The translations under genes and the position numbers were made by a program. A stretch of 64,000 nucleotides of DNA from assembly GCA_012959525.1 (NCBI GenBank), contig DUDB01000042.1:1-64000 (forward strand), written 5' to 3'. The notes under the pieces were generated by a model that was not told the DNA's origin, did no database searches, and saw nothing but the letters and a program-made list of their open reading frames with translations. Position 1 is the stretch's first letter, and each line of letters begins with the position of its first letter. This DNA is from Planctomycetota bacterium (GTDB lineage Bacteria; Planctomycetota; UBA1135; GCA-002686595). Below are positions 43,728-52,061 of this stretch, piece by piece.

Positions 43728-44822
43728 TTGCACCTCACCCCCGCGAGCCTCCTTATTGGTGTGGACGGTGGGGGCAGTGGGTTCAGAGCCCACGGGGTGG
43801 AGCGCGGCGTCCAGGGTTTTGTTTGTGAACCGGGCCGCACTGTAGAGGGGGCCTGGGCTTACCCTGCAGACTTTTCTCCCACGCCACTCGACCGGCAGAT
43901 GGACGAGGCCAAGAGCTCATCTGGTGGAGAGGACCTGCGCTTGAGCGATCTGGAGATGCATGCGGCTCACCAGCAGGTGCACATGCTGGGGGACGCACTC
44001 GAGTCTTTGTGCGGGGTCGAGGGTGAAGCGTTCAGGCTGGGCCTGTGCATGCCCGGCCTGCGCACGGCCAGTGGAAGGGGGATTGTTGTATGCCGCCACG
44101 GGCCCCGCTCGCCCCGGCTGCTGGAGGAGCTGGAAGAGGAGTGCGCGCGACGGGACTTGAACCTGGTCGCTCAGCCGCCGGACCTGCAAGGCGATGGCCG
44201 CGCGGCGGCCTGGGGGGAAGAGGTTGCGGGTGGGGGGCAGCTGGCGGGTGTGGCCGACGCCTACTACGTCGGCGCGGGAACCGGATTGGCTGAGGGGTTG
44301 AAGGTCGCCGGAATTCACCTGGACCTCACGCGCCTACGCCAGCACCTGCCCGCGGCCTGGGCGGTGCGCGGGCCGAGCGGCAGGTCCTGGGAGGACGAGG
44401 TGTCCATGGGTGGAATGCAGACCCTATGGCAGGGAACGGGGCAAGGATGGGTGGAGCAGGCGGCTCAGGCTGGGGAGGCACAGGCCCAGGAAATCCTGAG
44501 CGCTGGCGCGTGCGCCCTGGGGCGCTGGCTTCTCATGCGCATGGAGGCCCTGCAGGGCTGGGAGGGCAAGGTCTTGCAGCGCATTGTCGTCGGCCAACGC
44601 TCGGGGCGGCTCCTGGCGGATCCAAGCGCAGCGGCCTGGTATGGCGATCCTCTGCGAGAGACCTTGAAGATCGGACTGCTCGCGCGACAGGATACGCCTA
44701 TGGCTTCTCATGCCCTCGCCGCCGGCTCTCTCAGACCCGGGTTCTTGCGCGCCTCGGTTCTGCGCGCGGCGCCCGCACTGGGGATGGCCGCTCGCGCTCT
44801 TGAAGAACCGGCCACCTCCTGA
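43728..44822 (+). CDS. N-acetylglucosamine-kinase-like ASKHA sugar kinase
   Basis: A 364-residue protein with TTG as the only reasonable start (43728), 21 nt after nagB. Phosphate-1 motif GVDGGGSGFRAHGVE is at about residues 11-25 and an adenosine/phosphate-2-like motif YYVGAGTGLAEGLK at about 183-196. Both fit the BadF/BadG-type ASKHA kinases, which include eukaryotic and bacterial GlcNAc kinases and MurNAc/anhMurNAc-type enzymes. No zinc motif of ROK kinases is seen. It likely phosphorylates the amino sugar brought in by the downstream symporter and supplies NagB; a deacetylase (NagA) is missing from the window. The ATG of the symporter follows after 2 nt. Confidence 0.8.
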   Translation: MHLTPASLLIGVDGGGSGFRAHGVERGVQGFVCEPGRTVEGAWAYPADFSPTPLDRQMDEAKSSSGGEDLRLSDLEMHAAHQQVHMLGDALESLCGVEGEAFRLGLCMPGLRTASGRGIVVCRHGPRSPRLLEELEEECARRDLNLVAQPPDLQGDGRAAAWGEEVAGGGQLAGVADAYYVGAGTGLAEGLKVAGIHLDLTRLRQHLPAAWAVRGPSGRSWEDEVSMGGMQTLWQGTGQGWVEQAAQAGEAQAQEILSAGACALGRWLLMRMEALQGWEGKVLQRIVVGQRSGRLLADPSAAAWYGDPLRETLKIGLLARQDTPMASHALAAGSLRPGFLRASVLRAAPALGMAARALEEPATS

Positions 44823-44824
44823 GC

Positions 44825-46549
44825 ATGGGGGCCTCGTTCACGGCGCTGGATTGGTCCATCGTGATTGCCATCCTCGTGGGCACCACCGTGCTCGGGGAAC
44901 GACTGGCGGGCCGCCAGGAGAGCGTGCGGGACTTCTTCCTGGGCGGGCGTAGCCTGCCCTGGTTTGCGGTGGCGGCCTCCATCGTGGCCACGGAGATCAG
45001 CGCGGTGACCTACATCTCCCTGCCCTCGGTCGTGTACCGCGAGGGGGGGAACCTGCACTACCTGCAGATCGTGCTGATAGGCTCCCTGCTGGCGCGTCTG
45101 TTCGTGGGCTACGTGCTCGTGCCGGCCTACTACGAGCGCGAGATCTACAGTCCCTACGACTACGTGGCGCAGCGCCTAGGGGAGCGGGCAAGGGGTATGA
45201 CGACGGCTCTGTTCACCCTGGGGGGAATCCTGGGCCAGAGCGCACGGGTGTACCTGACCGCTCTGGTGCTTGAGGTTCTGTTGGCGGAGGAGTTAGCCAT
45301 TCTCGGGGGTTGGACAGGGTGTGCGCCTCTCACGTGTGCCGTGGCCCTGATCGGCGTGGTGGCCGTCTTGTGGACCTGGATCGGCGGCATCGCCGCGGTG
45401 ATCTGGACGGACGTGGTTCTCTTCTGCTTGTTCCTGGTGGGTATCGCGGTGAGCCTGTGGACGGTTCATCACGCCCTGGCGGGAGTGGGGGGAGGACTGT
45501 CGGAGGCACTCGCCGAGGGCTGGCGTGCGGGCAAGTTCGACGTGATCAACACGAGCACGGATCTCTCGCAGCCGTACACCTTGTGGGTGGCTCTGTTTGT
45601 CGCCTCCTGGGGACAGATCGGTCCCTACGGCTGCGATCAACTCATGGCCCAGCGCCTGTTCTGCTGCCGCGGTCCGCGGGAGGCGCGCAAGGCCATCGTG
45701 GCTTCCATCGCGGCCGTGGGGATCATCGCGGCTGTGGCGCTGGTGGGTGTCGCGCTGTGGGCCTACTACCAGCAGTTCCCCCTCTCCGCGACGAGCGCGG
45801 CCCTCGTCGCGGAACGTCCCGACCGCATCTTCCCCATCTTCGTCATGGAGGTCGTGGGCCCCGGCTTTAAAGGGCTCGTGATTGTCGGGGCCCTGGCTGC
45901 GGCCATCTCCAGCCTGGACTCGATCTTGGCCGCCCTGTCCCAGACCACCTTGGCGACGGTGTACCTGCCGCGCAGGCGGCGTGAGCTAGCGCGGCGCGGG
46001 GTGGTGGAGGGGGATGAGGACCCGGTGGAGGTCCAGCGCACCCTGCGTGTGTCGCGCGCCCTGGTCCTGGGCTGGGGCGTGGTCCTGTGTGGGGCCGCCG
46101 TAGCGGTGGACCGGGTGGCCGATCGCTACGACTCGCTCCTCGACCTGGCTCTGGCCATGGCCGGTTACACCGGAGGCGCCCTGCTGGGGGCCTTCTTCCT
46201 GGCGTTTCTTCCCATGCGCGCCCGGGGCCGGGGGCTCCTGTGGTCGGCACCCCTCTCCGTGCTCGCCGTCTTCGCCCTGGCCTGGCACGAGCCCTGGGCC
46301 TTGGACGTGATCCATGGCGGCTCGGGCCTGCTCGGGTTGGCCTGGGTGGCGCGAATGGTGAAAGGCGACTTCGACCTGCGCGGAACCCTTGCCCTGCTCC
46401 TGGGGTTGGTGGCGGTGGAGTGCCTGTGCCGCTACGGCGCCCTTCCCGGAGGCGGGTCCCTGCCCTGGCCCTGGTACATACCTCTGGGATCTGTCGTGAC
46501 CTTCGCCTGGGCCGTTCTCATGGACCCGGGGGAGGAGTCCGCCAACTAG
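44825..46549 (+). CDS. Sodium:solute symporter (SSS family)
   Basis: A 574-residue membrane protein with about 13-14 hydrophobic helices. The SSS signature is visible from TM1 to TM3: FFLGGRSLPWFAVAASIVATEISAVTYISLPSVVY, then the inner helix motif RLFVGYVLVPAYYEREIYSPYDYVAQRLG. The later WGQIGPYGCDQLMAQRLFCC segment matches the family. Members of this type in operons with sugar kinase and nagB usually import sugars or sialic acid; here probably GlcNAc or a related amino sugar with sodium. Starts 2 nt after the kinase stop. The stop TAG is shared, as the palindrome CTAG at 46546-46549, with the stop of the convergent next gene. Confidence 0.93.
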   Translation: MGASFTALDWSIVIAILVGTTVLGERLAGRQESVRDFFLGGRSLPWFAVAASIVATEISAVTYISLPSVVYREGGNLHYLQIVLIGSLLARLFVGYVLVPAYYEREIYSPYDYVAQRLGERARGMTTALFTLGGILGQSARVYLTALVLEVLLAEELAILGGWTGCAPLTCAVALIGVVAVLWTWIGGIAAVIWTDVVLFCLFLVGIAVSLWTVHHALAGVGGGLSEALAEGWRAGKFDVINTSTDLSQPYTLWVALFVASWGQIGPYGCDQLMAQRLFCCRGPREARKAIVASIAAVGIIAAVALVGVALWAYYQQFPLSATSAALVAERPDRIFPIFVMEVVGPGFKGLVIVGALAAAISSLDSILAALSQTTLATVYLPRRRRELARRGVVEGDEDPVEVQRTLRVSRALVLGWGVVLCGAAVAVDRVADRYDSLLDLALAMAGYTGGALLGAFFLAFLPMRARGRGLLWSAPLSVLAVFALAWHEPWALDVIHGGSGLLGLAWVARMVKGDFDLRGTLALLLGLVAVECLCRYGALPGGGSLPWPWYIPLGSVVTFAWAVLMDPGEESAN

Positions 46550-47640
46550 CGTCCGATCAGATAAGCCACTCCGCCGCGGGCCATCCAGACGCGCTCCAAC
46601 TCCTCCAGTCGATAGGTGCGCGGTACGTCCTGGGCAGTGGAGGCGGCCGGGTCGTTGACGAGTACCCCGCCGTCTCCGTCCAGACCCGTGATCATCAAGA
46701 GGTGTCCGGGCGTGTTGCCATAGGGCGCACCGGTCAGCTCCCCCAACCGCACTTTGACGCTGACGATCAGGGGCATGCCCTGGCGCAGGAAGTGCTCCAC
46801 GGCGTCCCATGAGGAGAGACGCACCAGAACTCCGGGTACGCCCAGCTCGAAGGCGCCCTGCACGGAGCGCACCCAGTTGCCGTAGATGTCGTGTTCCTTG
46901 TCGAAGACCAGGTGCGCTACGTCGGTGGGTGAGACGGGGCGACCGGCGTGGGCCATGGCCATGGCGACACAGGTTGGTGAGCAGATACGGGAGGACAGGT
47001 CCGGTGGCGCGTCCCGCTGGCTGAGGGCCGGCACGGTAAGTTGCACGGCTGCGGGAAATGCCGGGAGGCCTCGCTGAAAACGCATGTCCAGGTCCCGAGT
47101 GGAGGTGAACGTCAGGGTCGTGCGATGGACGACGACCGGATCACCACTTTGCACACCGAACGCGCGGATGCGGTAGCGAGCTCTGTGCATGGACTCTTCC
47201 AGGTGCAGGATGTCGACCTGCACCGTGCCGCGTTCGTAGTAGCGGGTTGTTGCACCCGCTTGCTCAACGTCACCCCAGTCCGCCAGGTGCAACCAGGGCG
47301 ACCAGGGCCCGTCGCTCTGAACGGAGACCTCCAGGAGTACCCCGGCACCCTCCGGAACGTGCACGTTCCAGGACATGAGGAGCTGATCGAAGAGACCGTG
47401 GGCCTCCACGGGCGCGGACTCGAACCAGGCCTCCGGTCCCAGCATCAATCTCTCACGATCGAGGTCGAGGGAGCCATTGCGCAGCCGGGACCCGTCTGCA
47501 CTGGTTTGCGGAACCCCGACAGTGAAGCGGTGCAGGGGTTCGCCGAACGATGGTGCGCTGTTATGGGCGGGCTCGGGCGTACCGGCGCAGGCACCCAGAA
47601 GCAGCAGGATGCTTGAGAGAGGGGGGGGGAGACGGATCAT
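46546..47640 (-). CDS. Peptidase C39-like lipoprotein
   Basis: A 364-residue protein with a lipoprotein signal (LLLLGAC, Cys18). The C-terminal 160 residues carry the peptidase C39_2 papain-fold triad: Cys224 in SPTCVAMAMAH, His313 in TPGHLLMITG and Asp330 in VLVNDPAAS. The N-terminal 190 residues form a beta-sandwich-like module (VLLEVSVQSDGPWSPWLHLADWG, RYRIRAFGV). Such proteins cleave peptides or act as substrate-binding proteins; the substrate is unknown. The final codons share the CTAG palindrome with the symporter stop, so there is no room for a terminator between them. Confidence 0.88.
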   Translation of the reverse strand: MIRLPPPLSSILLLLGACAGTPEPAHNSAPSFGEPLHRFTVGVPQTSADGSRLRNGSLDLDRERLMLGPEAWFESAPVEAHGLFDQLLMSWNVHVPEGAGVLLEVSVQSDGPWSPWLHLADWGDVEQAGATTRYYERGTVQVDILHLEESMHRARYRIRAFGVQSGDPVVVHRTTLTFTSTRDLDMRFQRGLPAFPAAVQLTVPALSQRDAPPDLSSRICSPTCVAMAMAHAGRPVSPTDVAHLVFDKEHDIYGNWVRSVQGAFELGVPGVLVRLSSWDAVEHFLRQGMPLIVSVKVRLGELTGAPYGNTPGHLLMITGLDGDGGVLVNDPAASTAQDVPRTYRLEELERVWMARGGVAYLIGR

Positions 47641-47721
47641 GGCACACCATTCGGCAGCCCTTCCCGGTCATCTGTCCAGGAACTTTCTGGTTTCCCTGCG
47701 CCCGCCATGGAGAATGGGGCC

Positions 47722-48369
47722 ATGGGAACGCGCCCACTCCTCTACCTGGCACTGCTGTTTGGCATGGGGCTCATCGTCTATCCCCTGTGTGCGGACCCGC
47801 GGCAGGCGGGGGTGAGTACGCTGATCTGGCTCTCCCTTTGGGCCGCACCCGCGGGCGCCTTGGCATCGCGGTCGGGTCTGGTGGGCTGGGTGGTGCCCGT
47901 GGCGTGGCTGCTGGCCCTGACCCCGGCGATCGGTGGTCAGCTACCCGGGTTGGAGGGCGTGCGCTTCGAGTGGTTCTACGGGGGCCTGGCGCTGGCAGGC
48001 CTGTTCGGGGTGGGCTGGGGGGTGGGCCGCGCTTCCGTTGCCTGCTCCATGACTTCGGCTGCGGTGCTTCTCCTGTGCGGGTTGTTGCTTGCCGCCCTGC
48101 CCGCGCTGGGGGGAATGGGCGTCGCCGCACCCTGGTCCCTTGCATGGACTGCCCGTTTCTTGGATTTATCCCCCGCCTCCCTGGTCGTGGAGTCCGCTGG
48201 AATCGATTGGATGCGCCATCCTGCCGTTTATAGCCCGGCGGGGGCGGACTCGATCGATCCTCTCCTGCGTCTGCCCTGGGTGGGTATGTGGGCCGGCCCT
48301 TGTGCGCTACTGCTTGGATGCCTTGCGAGTTGGTTGGGCATACAATGGGGGACCCGATCCGCTGTGTGA
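47722..48369 (+). CDS. Unknown multi-pass membrane protein
   Basis: The ATG at 47722 has GGAG 9 nt upstream; an earlier ATG at 47707 lacks a site. The 215-residue product has about six hydrophobic segments (RPLLYLALLFGMGLIVYPL, STLIWLSLWAAPAGALA, GWVVPVAWLLALTPAI, YGGLALAGLFGVGWGVG, AVLLLCGLLLAALPAL, and a C-terminal GPCALLLGCLASWLGI). There are almost no charged residues inside the helices and no motif that I recognise. It precedes the NIL-domain and gamma-glutamyltranspeptidase genes by 48 nt and may be in the same transcript. Confidence 0.75.
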   Translation: MGTRPLLYLALLFGMGLIVYPLCADPRQAGVSTLIWLSLWAAPAGALASRSGLVGWVVPVAWLLALTPAIGGQLPGLEGVRFEWFYGGLALAGLFGVGWGVGRASVACSMTSAAVLLLCGLLLAALPALGGMGVAAPWSLAWTARFLDLSPASLVVESAGIDWMRHPAVYSPAGADSIDPLLRLPWVGMWAGPCALLLGCLASWLGIQWGTRSAV

Positions 48370-48417
48370 GACCGTGTCTGCGATCTACGTGGCGAGCCTG
48401 CCCCCTCCCTCTTTGAC

Positions 48418-48669
48418 ATGAGCCCCCGCAAGTTCTTCTGCACCTTTCCCCAAGAGCACATCTCCGAACCCATCATCAGTCATACCCTGGGTGAGAAGTT
48501 CGGCGTCGTTCCCAATATTCGCGCTGCCTCCATCGACGACGCCGTGGCTTTGGTGGCCATCGAGATCGAAGGCGATCCGGAGCAGATTGAGAAAGCCGTG
48601 GCCTATCTGGCGGAGAGGGGCGTCAAGGTGGAAGAGATGGCCGCAGATGGTGAGAAGCCTGGTGCCTGA
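48418..48669 (+). CDS. Stand-alone NIL-domain protein
   Basis: An 83-residue soluble protein consisting of one NIL/ACT-like ferredoxin fold: KFFCTFPQEHISEPIISHTLGEKFGVVPNI, then a VALVAIEIEGDPEQIEKAVAYLAERGVKVEEM second half. NIL domains usually sit at the C-terminus of methionine ABC-transporter ATPases, where they bind the substrate amino acid. As an isolated protein it may bind a small ligand such as an amino acid or serve as a ferredoxin-associated partner. Its 3' end overlaps the start of the gamma-glutamyltranspeptidase gene by 23 nt, and that enzyme releases amino acids, so an amino-acid link is possible (inference). Confidence 0.9.
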   Translation: MSPRKFFCTFPQEHISEPIISHTLGEKFGVVPNIRAASIDDAVALVAIEIEGDPEQIEKAVAYLAERGVKVEEMAADGEKPGA

Positions 48670-50500
48670 GGCTGCTCCTTGCGGCTCCCGTTGTTTCAGG
48701 TGGGAGTCAGGCAAGCTGTGGGCGATCGGGCTGCTGTGGGTTGCGTCTTGTAGGACCCCCGATCCGCTTGCGCAGCTGTCTTCCATTCGCCCACTCAAGC
48801 ATGGTGCCGTGGTCAGTGAGCACCCCCTTGCCACGGCCGTGGGCTTGCACTTCTTGGAGCGCGGGGGCAATGCGGCTGATGCGGCCGTGGCAACGGCTCT
48901 GACTCTGGCCGTGGTCCTGCCTCAGGCGGGCAACCTCGGCGGCGGCGGCTTTGCGCTGTGGGTGCCGACGGAAGGCGAGGCCACCTCTCTCGACTTTCGG
49001 GAGCAGGCGCCTGCAGGATACGAGGCGCGCCTCTACCTGGACGAAGCGGGTGAGGTCGTGAAAGAGCGCTCACTGGGCACGCCCCTGGCCGTGGGCATCC
49101 CGGGCTCACCCGCTGGGCTGTTTGAGCTGCACCGCCGTTTTGGATCGGGCCGTTTCACATTCAAAGATCTACTGGCTCCTGCGATTCGCCTGGCCGGAGA
49201 GGGCTTCCGGGTGGACCCTTGGCTGGCCCGGTCTCTGCGCGGTCAATGGGAGCGCAAGGGGCGCCTTACTCGCGACCCCGCTGCTAGTCGCCTGTTCTTT
49301 CCGGGCGGAGAGCCCCTGCTCGCCGGCGAGCTTCTTCGCCAGCCCAACCTGAAGCTCACGCTGGAGGAGCTGGCACGGGGTGGACCGCAGGTCTTTTATC
49401 AAGGTCGGGTGGGGACGGCGATGCTGAACGCCCTGGCGGCCGCCGACCGGCGCATGAACGGCGTCACCCAGGGCCAGGGCATGACGCCCCAGGATCTGAT
49501 GGCCTACGAGGTGAAGGAGCGCGAGCCGCTGGTCGGCTGGTTCCGAGGCCACCAGGTGATAGGCATGGGCCCGCCCAGCTCCGGTGGCCTGGCGATCTTG
49601 CAGGTGCTCGGGATTCTGGAGGGCTTCCCCCTGGGTGCTGAGCAGACCTCCGATCACGAAGGCCACGTCCATCTCACCTCCCGCGCCCTGCACTGGTGGA
49701 TCGAAGCGATGCGCTGCGCATTCGCCGATCGCGCCCAGCACCTGGGGGATCCGGATTTCCATTCCGTGCCTGTCGAAGGGTTGCTGTCTCCTGCATGGAT
49801 TGCCGAGCGCCGGGTGTCCATCGGAGAGCGGGCCAGGCCGGACGTGCAACCTCTCGCGGTCGCGTGGGAGGAGAGTGCCGAGACGACCCACCTGTCGGTG
49901 GTGGACCGCGGGGGGAACGCGGTCAGCCTGACAACTACCCTCAACGCGTCCTTCGGAAGCGGCATCCTCGTTCCGGAGGCTGGCTTCCTGCTGAACAACG
50001 AGCTCGATGACTTCTCCATCAAGCCCGGAACACCGAACATGTTTGGTCTGGTGGGCGGACGGGCCAATCAGCTCATGCCGGGCAAGCGACCCCTGTCGTC
50101 CATGAGTCCGACCGTGGTGCGCAATGGCGCGGGCCATGTGACCCTGGTCATCGGAGCCCCGGGGGGGCCGCGGATCATCACCTCCGTGGCCCAGGTGATC
50201 CTGCGCGTGCTGGGCTACGGCCAGTCCCTTGAGGAGGCGGTTAGCGCTCCGCGGATTCACCAGCAGTGGGTACCCGCCAAGACCCGCCTCGAGCCCGGGT
50301 GGGATGCACAGCTCGTAGAGGGTGTGGTGAGCGAGCACGGCCAGGAGGTGGAGTGGGCCAAGAGCTGGGGGTTCGGCTCCGTGCAGGCGATCCACGTGCT
50401 GCCGGATGGGAGTGTGTCCGCGATCAGCGACCCGCGACACGGAGGCGTGGCTGGGGTTGAGGGCGAGCCCATGTCCCGGCCCGCGCGGCCGGGAGAATGA
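48647..50500 (+). CDS. ggt: Gamma-glutamyltranspeptidase, lipoprotein form
   Basis: A 617-residue precursor (from the ATG at 48647; an in-frame start at 48491 would lie within the NIL gene and has no signal). A lipoprotein-like signal (AIGLLWVASC, Cys about 35) precedes the large subunit, which shows KHGAVVSEHPLATAVGLHFLERGGNAADAAVA, then GNLGGGGFALW. The autocleavage site is ETTHLSVVD; Thr413 becomes the N-terminal nucleophile of the small subunit. The small subunit carries PLSSMSPTVV and GAPGGPRIITSVAQV. It transfers or hydrolyses gamma-glutamyl groups of glutathione and peptides in the periplasm. Confidence 0.93.
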   Translation: MVRSLVPEAAPCGSRCFRWESGKLWAIGLLWVASCRTPDPLAQLSSIRPLKHGAVVSEHPLATAVGLHFLERGGNAADAAVATALTLAVVLPQAGNLGGGGFALWVPTEGEATSLDFREQAPAGYEARLYLDEAGEVVKERSLGTPLAVGIPGSPAGLFELHRRFGSGRFTFKDLLAPAIRLAGEGFRVDPWLARSLRGQWERKGRLTRDPAASRLFFPGGEPLLAGELLRQPNLKLTLEELARGGPQVFYQGRVGTAMLNALAAADRRMNGVTQGQGMTPQDLMAYEVKEREPLVGWFRGHQVIGMGPPSSGGLAILQVLGILEGFPLGAEQTSDHEGHVHLTSRALHWWIEAMRCAFADRAQHLGDPDFHSVPVEGLLSPAWIAERRVSIGERARPDVQPLAVAWEESAETTHLSVVDRGGNAVSLTTTLNASFGSGILVPEAGFLLNNELDDFSIKPGTPNMFGLVGGRANQLMPGKRPLSSMSPTVVRNGAGHVTLVIGAPGGPRIITSVAQVILRVLGYGQSLEEAVSAPRIHQQWVPAKTRLEPGWDAQLVEGVVSEHGQEVEWAKSWGFGSVQAIHVLPDGSVSAISDPRHGGVAGVEGEPMSRPARPGE

Positions 50501-50558
50501 GGAGATAGGCCGGAGGAGGGACTGGCGCACCCCTTGAGTGAGCCGGGGTCCCGTCGCC

Positions 50559-50572
50559 CAAGCCCGGGCTTG
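50559..50572. terminator. Palindrome between convergent genes
   Basis: CAAGCCCGGGCTTG is a 14-nt perfect palindrome (5-bp stem with a CCGG loop) between the ggt stop (50500) and the zinc-ribbon gene stop (50601), with GCTCCTTTTTGCC following on the + strand at about 50586-50598. A weak terminator is likely. Confidence 0.35.
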
Positions 50573-50600
50573 AGGGGATGCTCTTTGCTCCTTTTTGCCC

Positions 50601-52001
50601 CTAGAAGTCGAGCTCGTCCAACGCGTCCAGGTCGTCGTCGCCCAAGTCCGCTGCCTCCGCTTTCTCTTCGGCCGCCCCGTCCTGCTTGGAGTAATTCAGC
50701 CAGTAGGCTTCGTCCGTGCGTGCGCGAGCCCAGACCTTGTGGAGAAGCCTGACTACCTTCTTGTTGAACACATGGTCTTTATCCGAAATGCTGTAAGCCC
50801 AGCCTGCATTTTTCCCGTTGGAAATGTCCATCAGGGCACGTTGCAACACATCGCCGTCCCTGAAACCTTGCTCGGTGCCATAGTCGATGGTCGTCATTCT
50901 GTTGACGATCGAACCAAAGGCCTTCGGACCGTAGTCCTCAACCAACTTCTTGACGGCGCGTGCACCTGCCGCCCCAGCATCCGGGTCGATGGCCAGAGCC
51001 GTCAACTGTTGGATGTCGGTCCATTCTGCGGGCGTCGTTCCTTCCTGTGCATCGAACGCCTCAAGGGCGCTCAGGTCCACCGAGGTTGGGTCGTAGCGGT
51101 TCACGGGCTTGGCGGGTTCTGTAACCTCTTCCGCCGGTTCCTCGGCTGGTGTATCCACAACCTCTTCGGGTTCTTGGACCGTGGGCACTTCCACGATGGG
51201 CTCGTTCGCCTCCGCAGCGCCCGCTTCTGCCACCGTGGTGTCGATGGGAGTCTCCTCGACCGGCGTCTCGTTGAGCACGAACTTCCAGATGAGGACCGCG
51301 ACGATCACGGCCCCAACGAGGCTGCCGACAAAGGGCAGGGGGCTCTTCTTCTTCTTGGGTTGCCAGCGGCCAGAGGTTCCGCCGCCCGTGCCCTGATCCT
51401 TGTCCTCGTCTGTTCCCGAGCGGCGCGAGTCCGAGGCGGAGGAGCGCGAGGACTTGCCCTTGGCCCGGCGCGCAGCAGCGCGAGTTTTCGGGCCTGTGCT
51501 CGAACCAGATTTTCTCTTGCCCCGCGTGGGCTTGGCCTCTTCACTTGAGGTCTCGGCGGGAGCCTTGCCCTTGGTCTTGGCTGGCTTGCGCGAGGGAACC
51601 TTGCGAGGAGCGGCGTCCGCGTCAGCCTCGGCTGCACGCTGGGCACGCAACTTCTCCATCATGCTGGGCCCGGATTTCTTGGACTTGCTCGAGGGCACGT
51701 ACTCCTCAAGAGTCTCCGGTTCCGGCTCTGGCTCCGGCTCTGGCTCTGGCTCCGGCTCTGGCTCTGGCTCCGGCTCTGGCTCCGGCTCTGGCTCTGGCTC
51801 CGGCTCTGGCTCTGGCTCTGGCTCCGGCTCCGGCTCCGGTTCTGGCTCCGGTTCTGGTTCTGGCTCCGGCTCGTCCACCGGCGGGCCGATCTCCACTATG
51901 CCGTCCTCGCAGGACTTGCACTTGGCCTTGTCGGCGGGGAAGGTCGCGGGGACCTTGAAGGTGGCGTTACAACTGGCGCAGGTGCCAACTCGGTACTGCA
52001 T
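50601..52001 (-). CDS. Zinc-ribbon membrane protein with Glu-Pro repeat linker
   Basis: A 466-residue protein. The N-terminus is a zinc ribbon with Cys8, Cys11, Cys28 and Cys31, close to the MJ0042-type finger. An uninterrupted Glu-Pro run of 26 pairs (residues 44-96) follows, then a Lys/Ser/Ala-rich basic linker (about 100-220) and one transmembrane helix (about 221-243: [20 protein letters not shown]). The second half, beyond an acidic spacer, is a helical domain ([39 protein letters not shown]) resembling HEAT-like repeats. The Glu-Pro run would be a stiff rod. The upstream gene at 52062 encodes a related protein 60 nt away. I do not recognise a function. Orientation: ribbon probably in the cytoplasm, C-terminus outside. 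Confidence 0.88.
   Translation of the reverse strand: MQYRVGTCASCNATFKVPATFPADKAKCKSCEDGIVEIGPPVDEPEPEPEPEPEPEPEPEPEPEPEPEPEPEPEPEPEPEPEPEPEPEPEPEPEPETLEEYVPSSKSKKSGPSMMEKLRAQRAAEADADAAPRKVPSRKPAKTKGKAPAETSSEEAKPTRGKRKSGSSTGPKTRAAARRAKGKSSRSSASDSRRSGTDEDKDQGTGGGTSGRWQPKKKKSPLPFVGSLVGAVIVAVLIWKFVLNETPVEETPIDTTVAEAGAAEANEPIVEVPTVQEPEEVVDTPAEEPAEEVTEPAKPVNRYDPTSVDLSALEAFDAQEGTTPAEWTDIQQLTALAIDPDAGAAGARAVKKLVEDYGPKAFGSIVNRMTTIDYGTEQGFRDGDVLQRALMDISNGKNAGWAYSISDKDHVFNKKVVRLLHKVWARARTDEAYWLNYSKQDGAAEEKAEAADLGDDDLDALDELDF
51714..51872. repeat. Hexanucleotide tandem repeat encoding (Glu-Pro)26
   Basis: On the + strand, GGCTCT and GGCTCC units (with a few GGTTCT/GGTTCC) repeat about 26 times and encode the Glu-Pro rod of the zinc-ribbon protein. 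Near-identical units would allow slippage in multiples of 6 nt, so rod length could vary without loss of frame. Confidence 0.9.
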
Positions 52002-52061
52002 CCGTGGATCTCGTTTGGGGTCGTGCGCCCGTTGGCGCGGGGATGGGGGGAGAGGGTGGCG

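Noticed and set aside
51714..51872. Possible CRISPR or other spaced repeat array
   Set aside because: Units are contiguous hexamers encoding Glu-Pro in frame, with no spacers.
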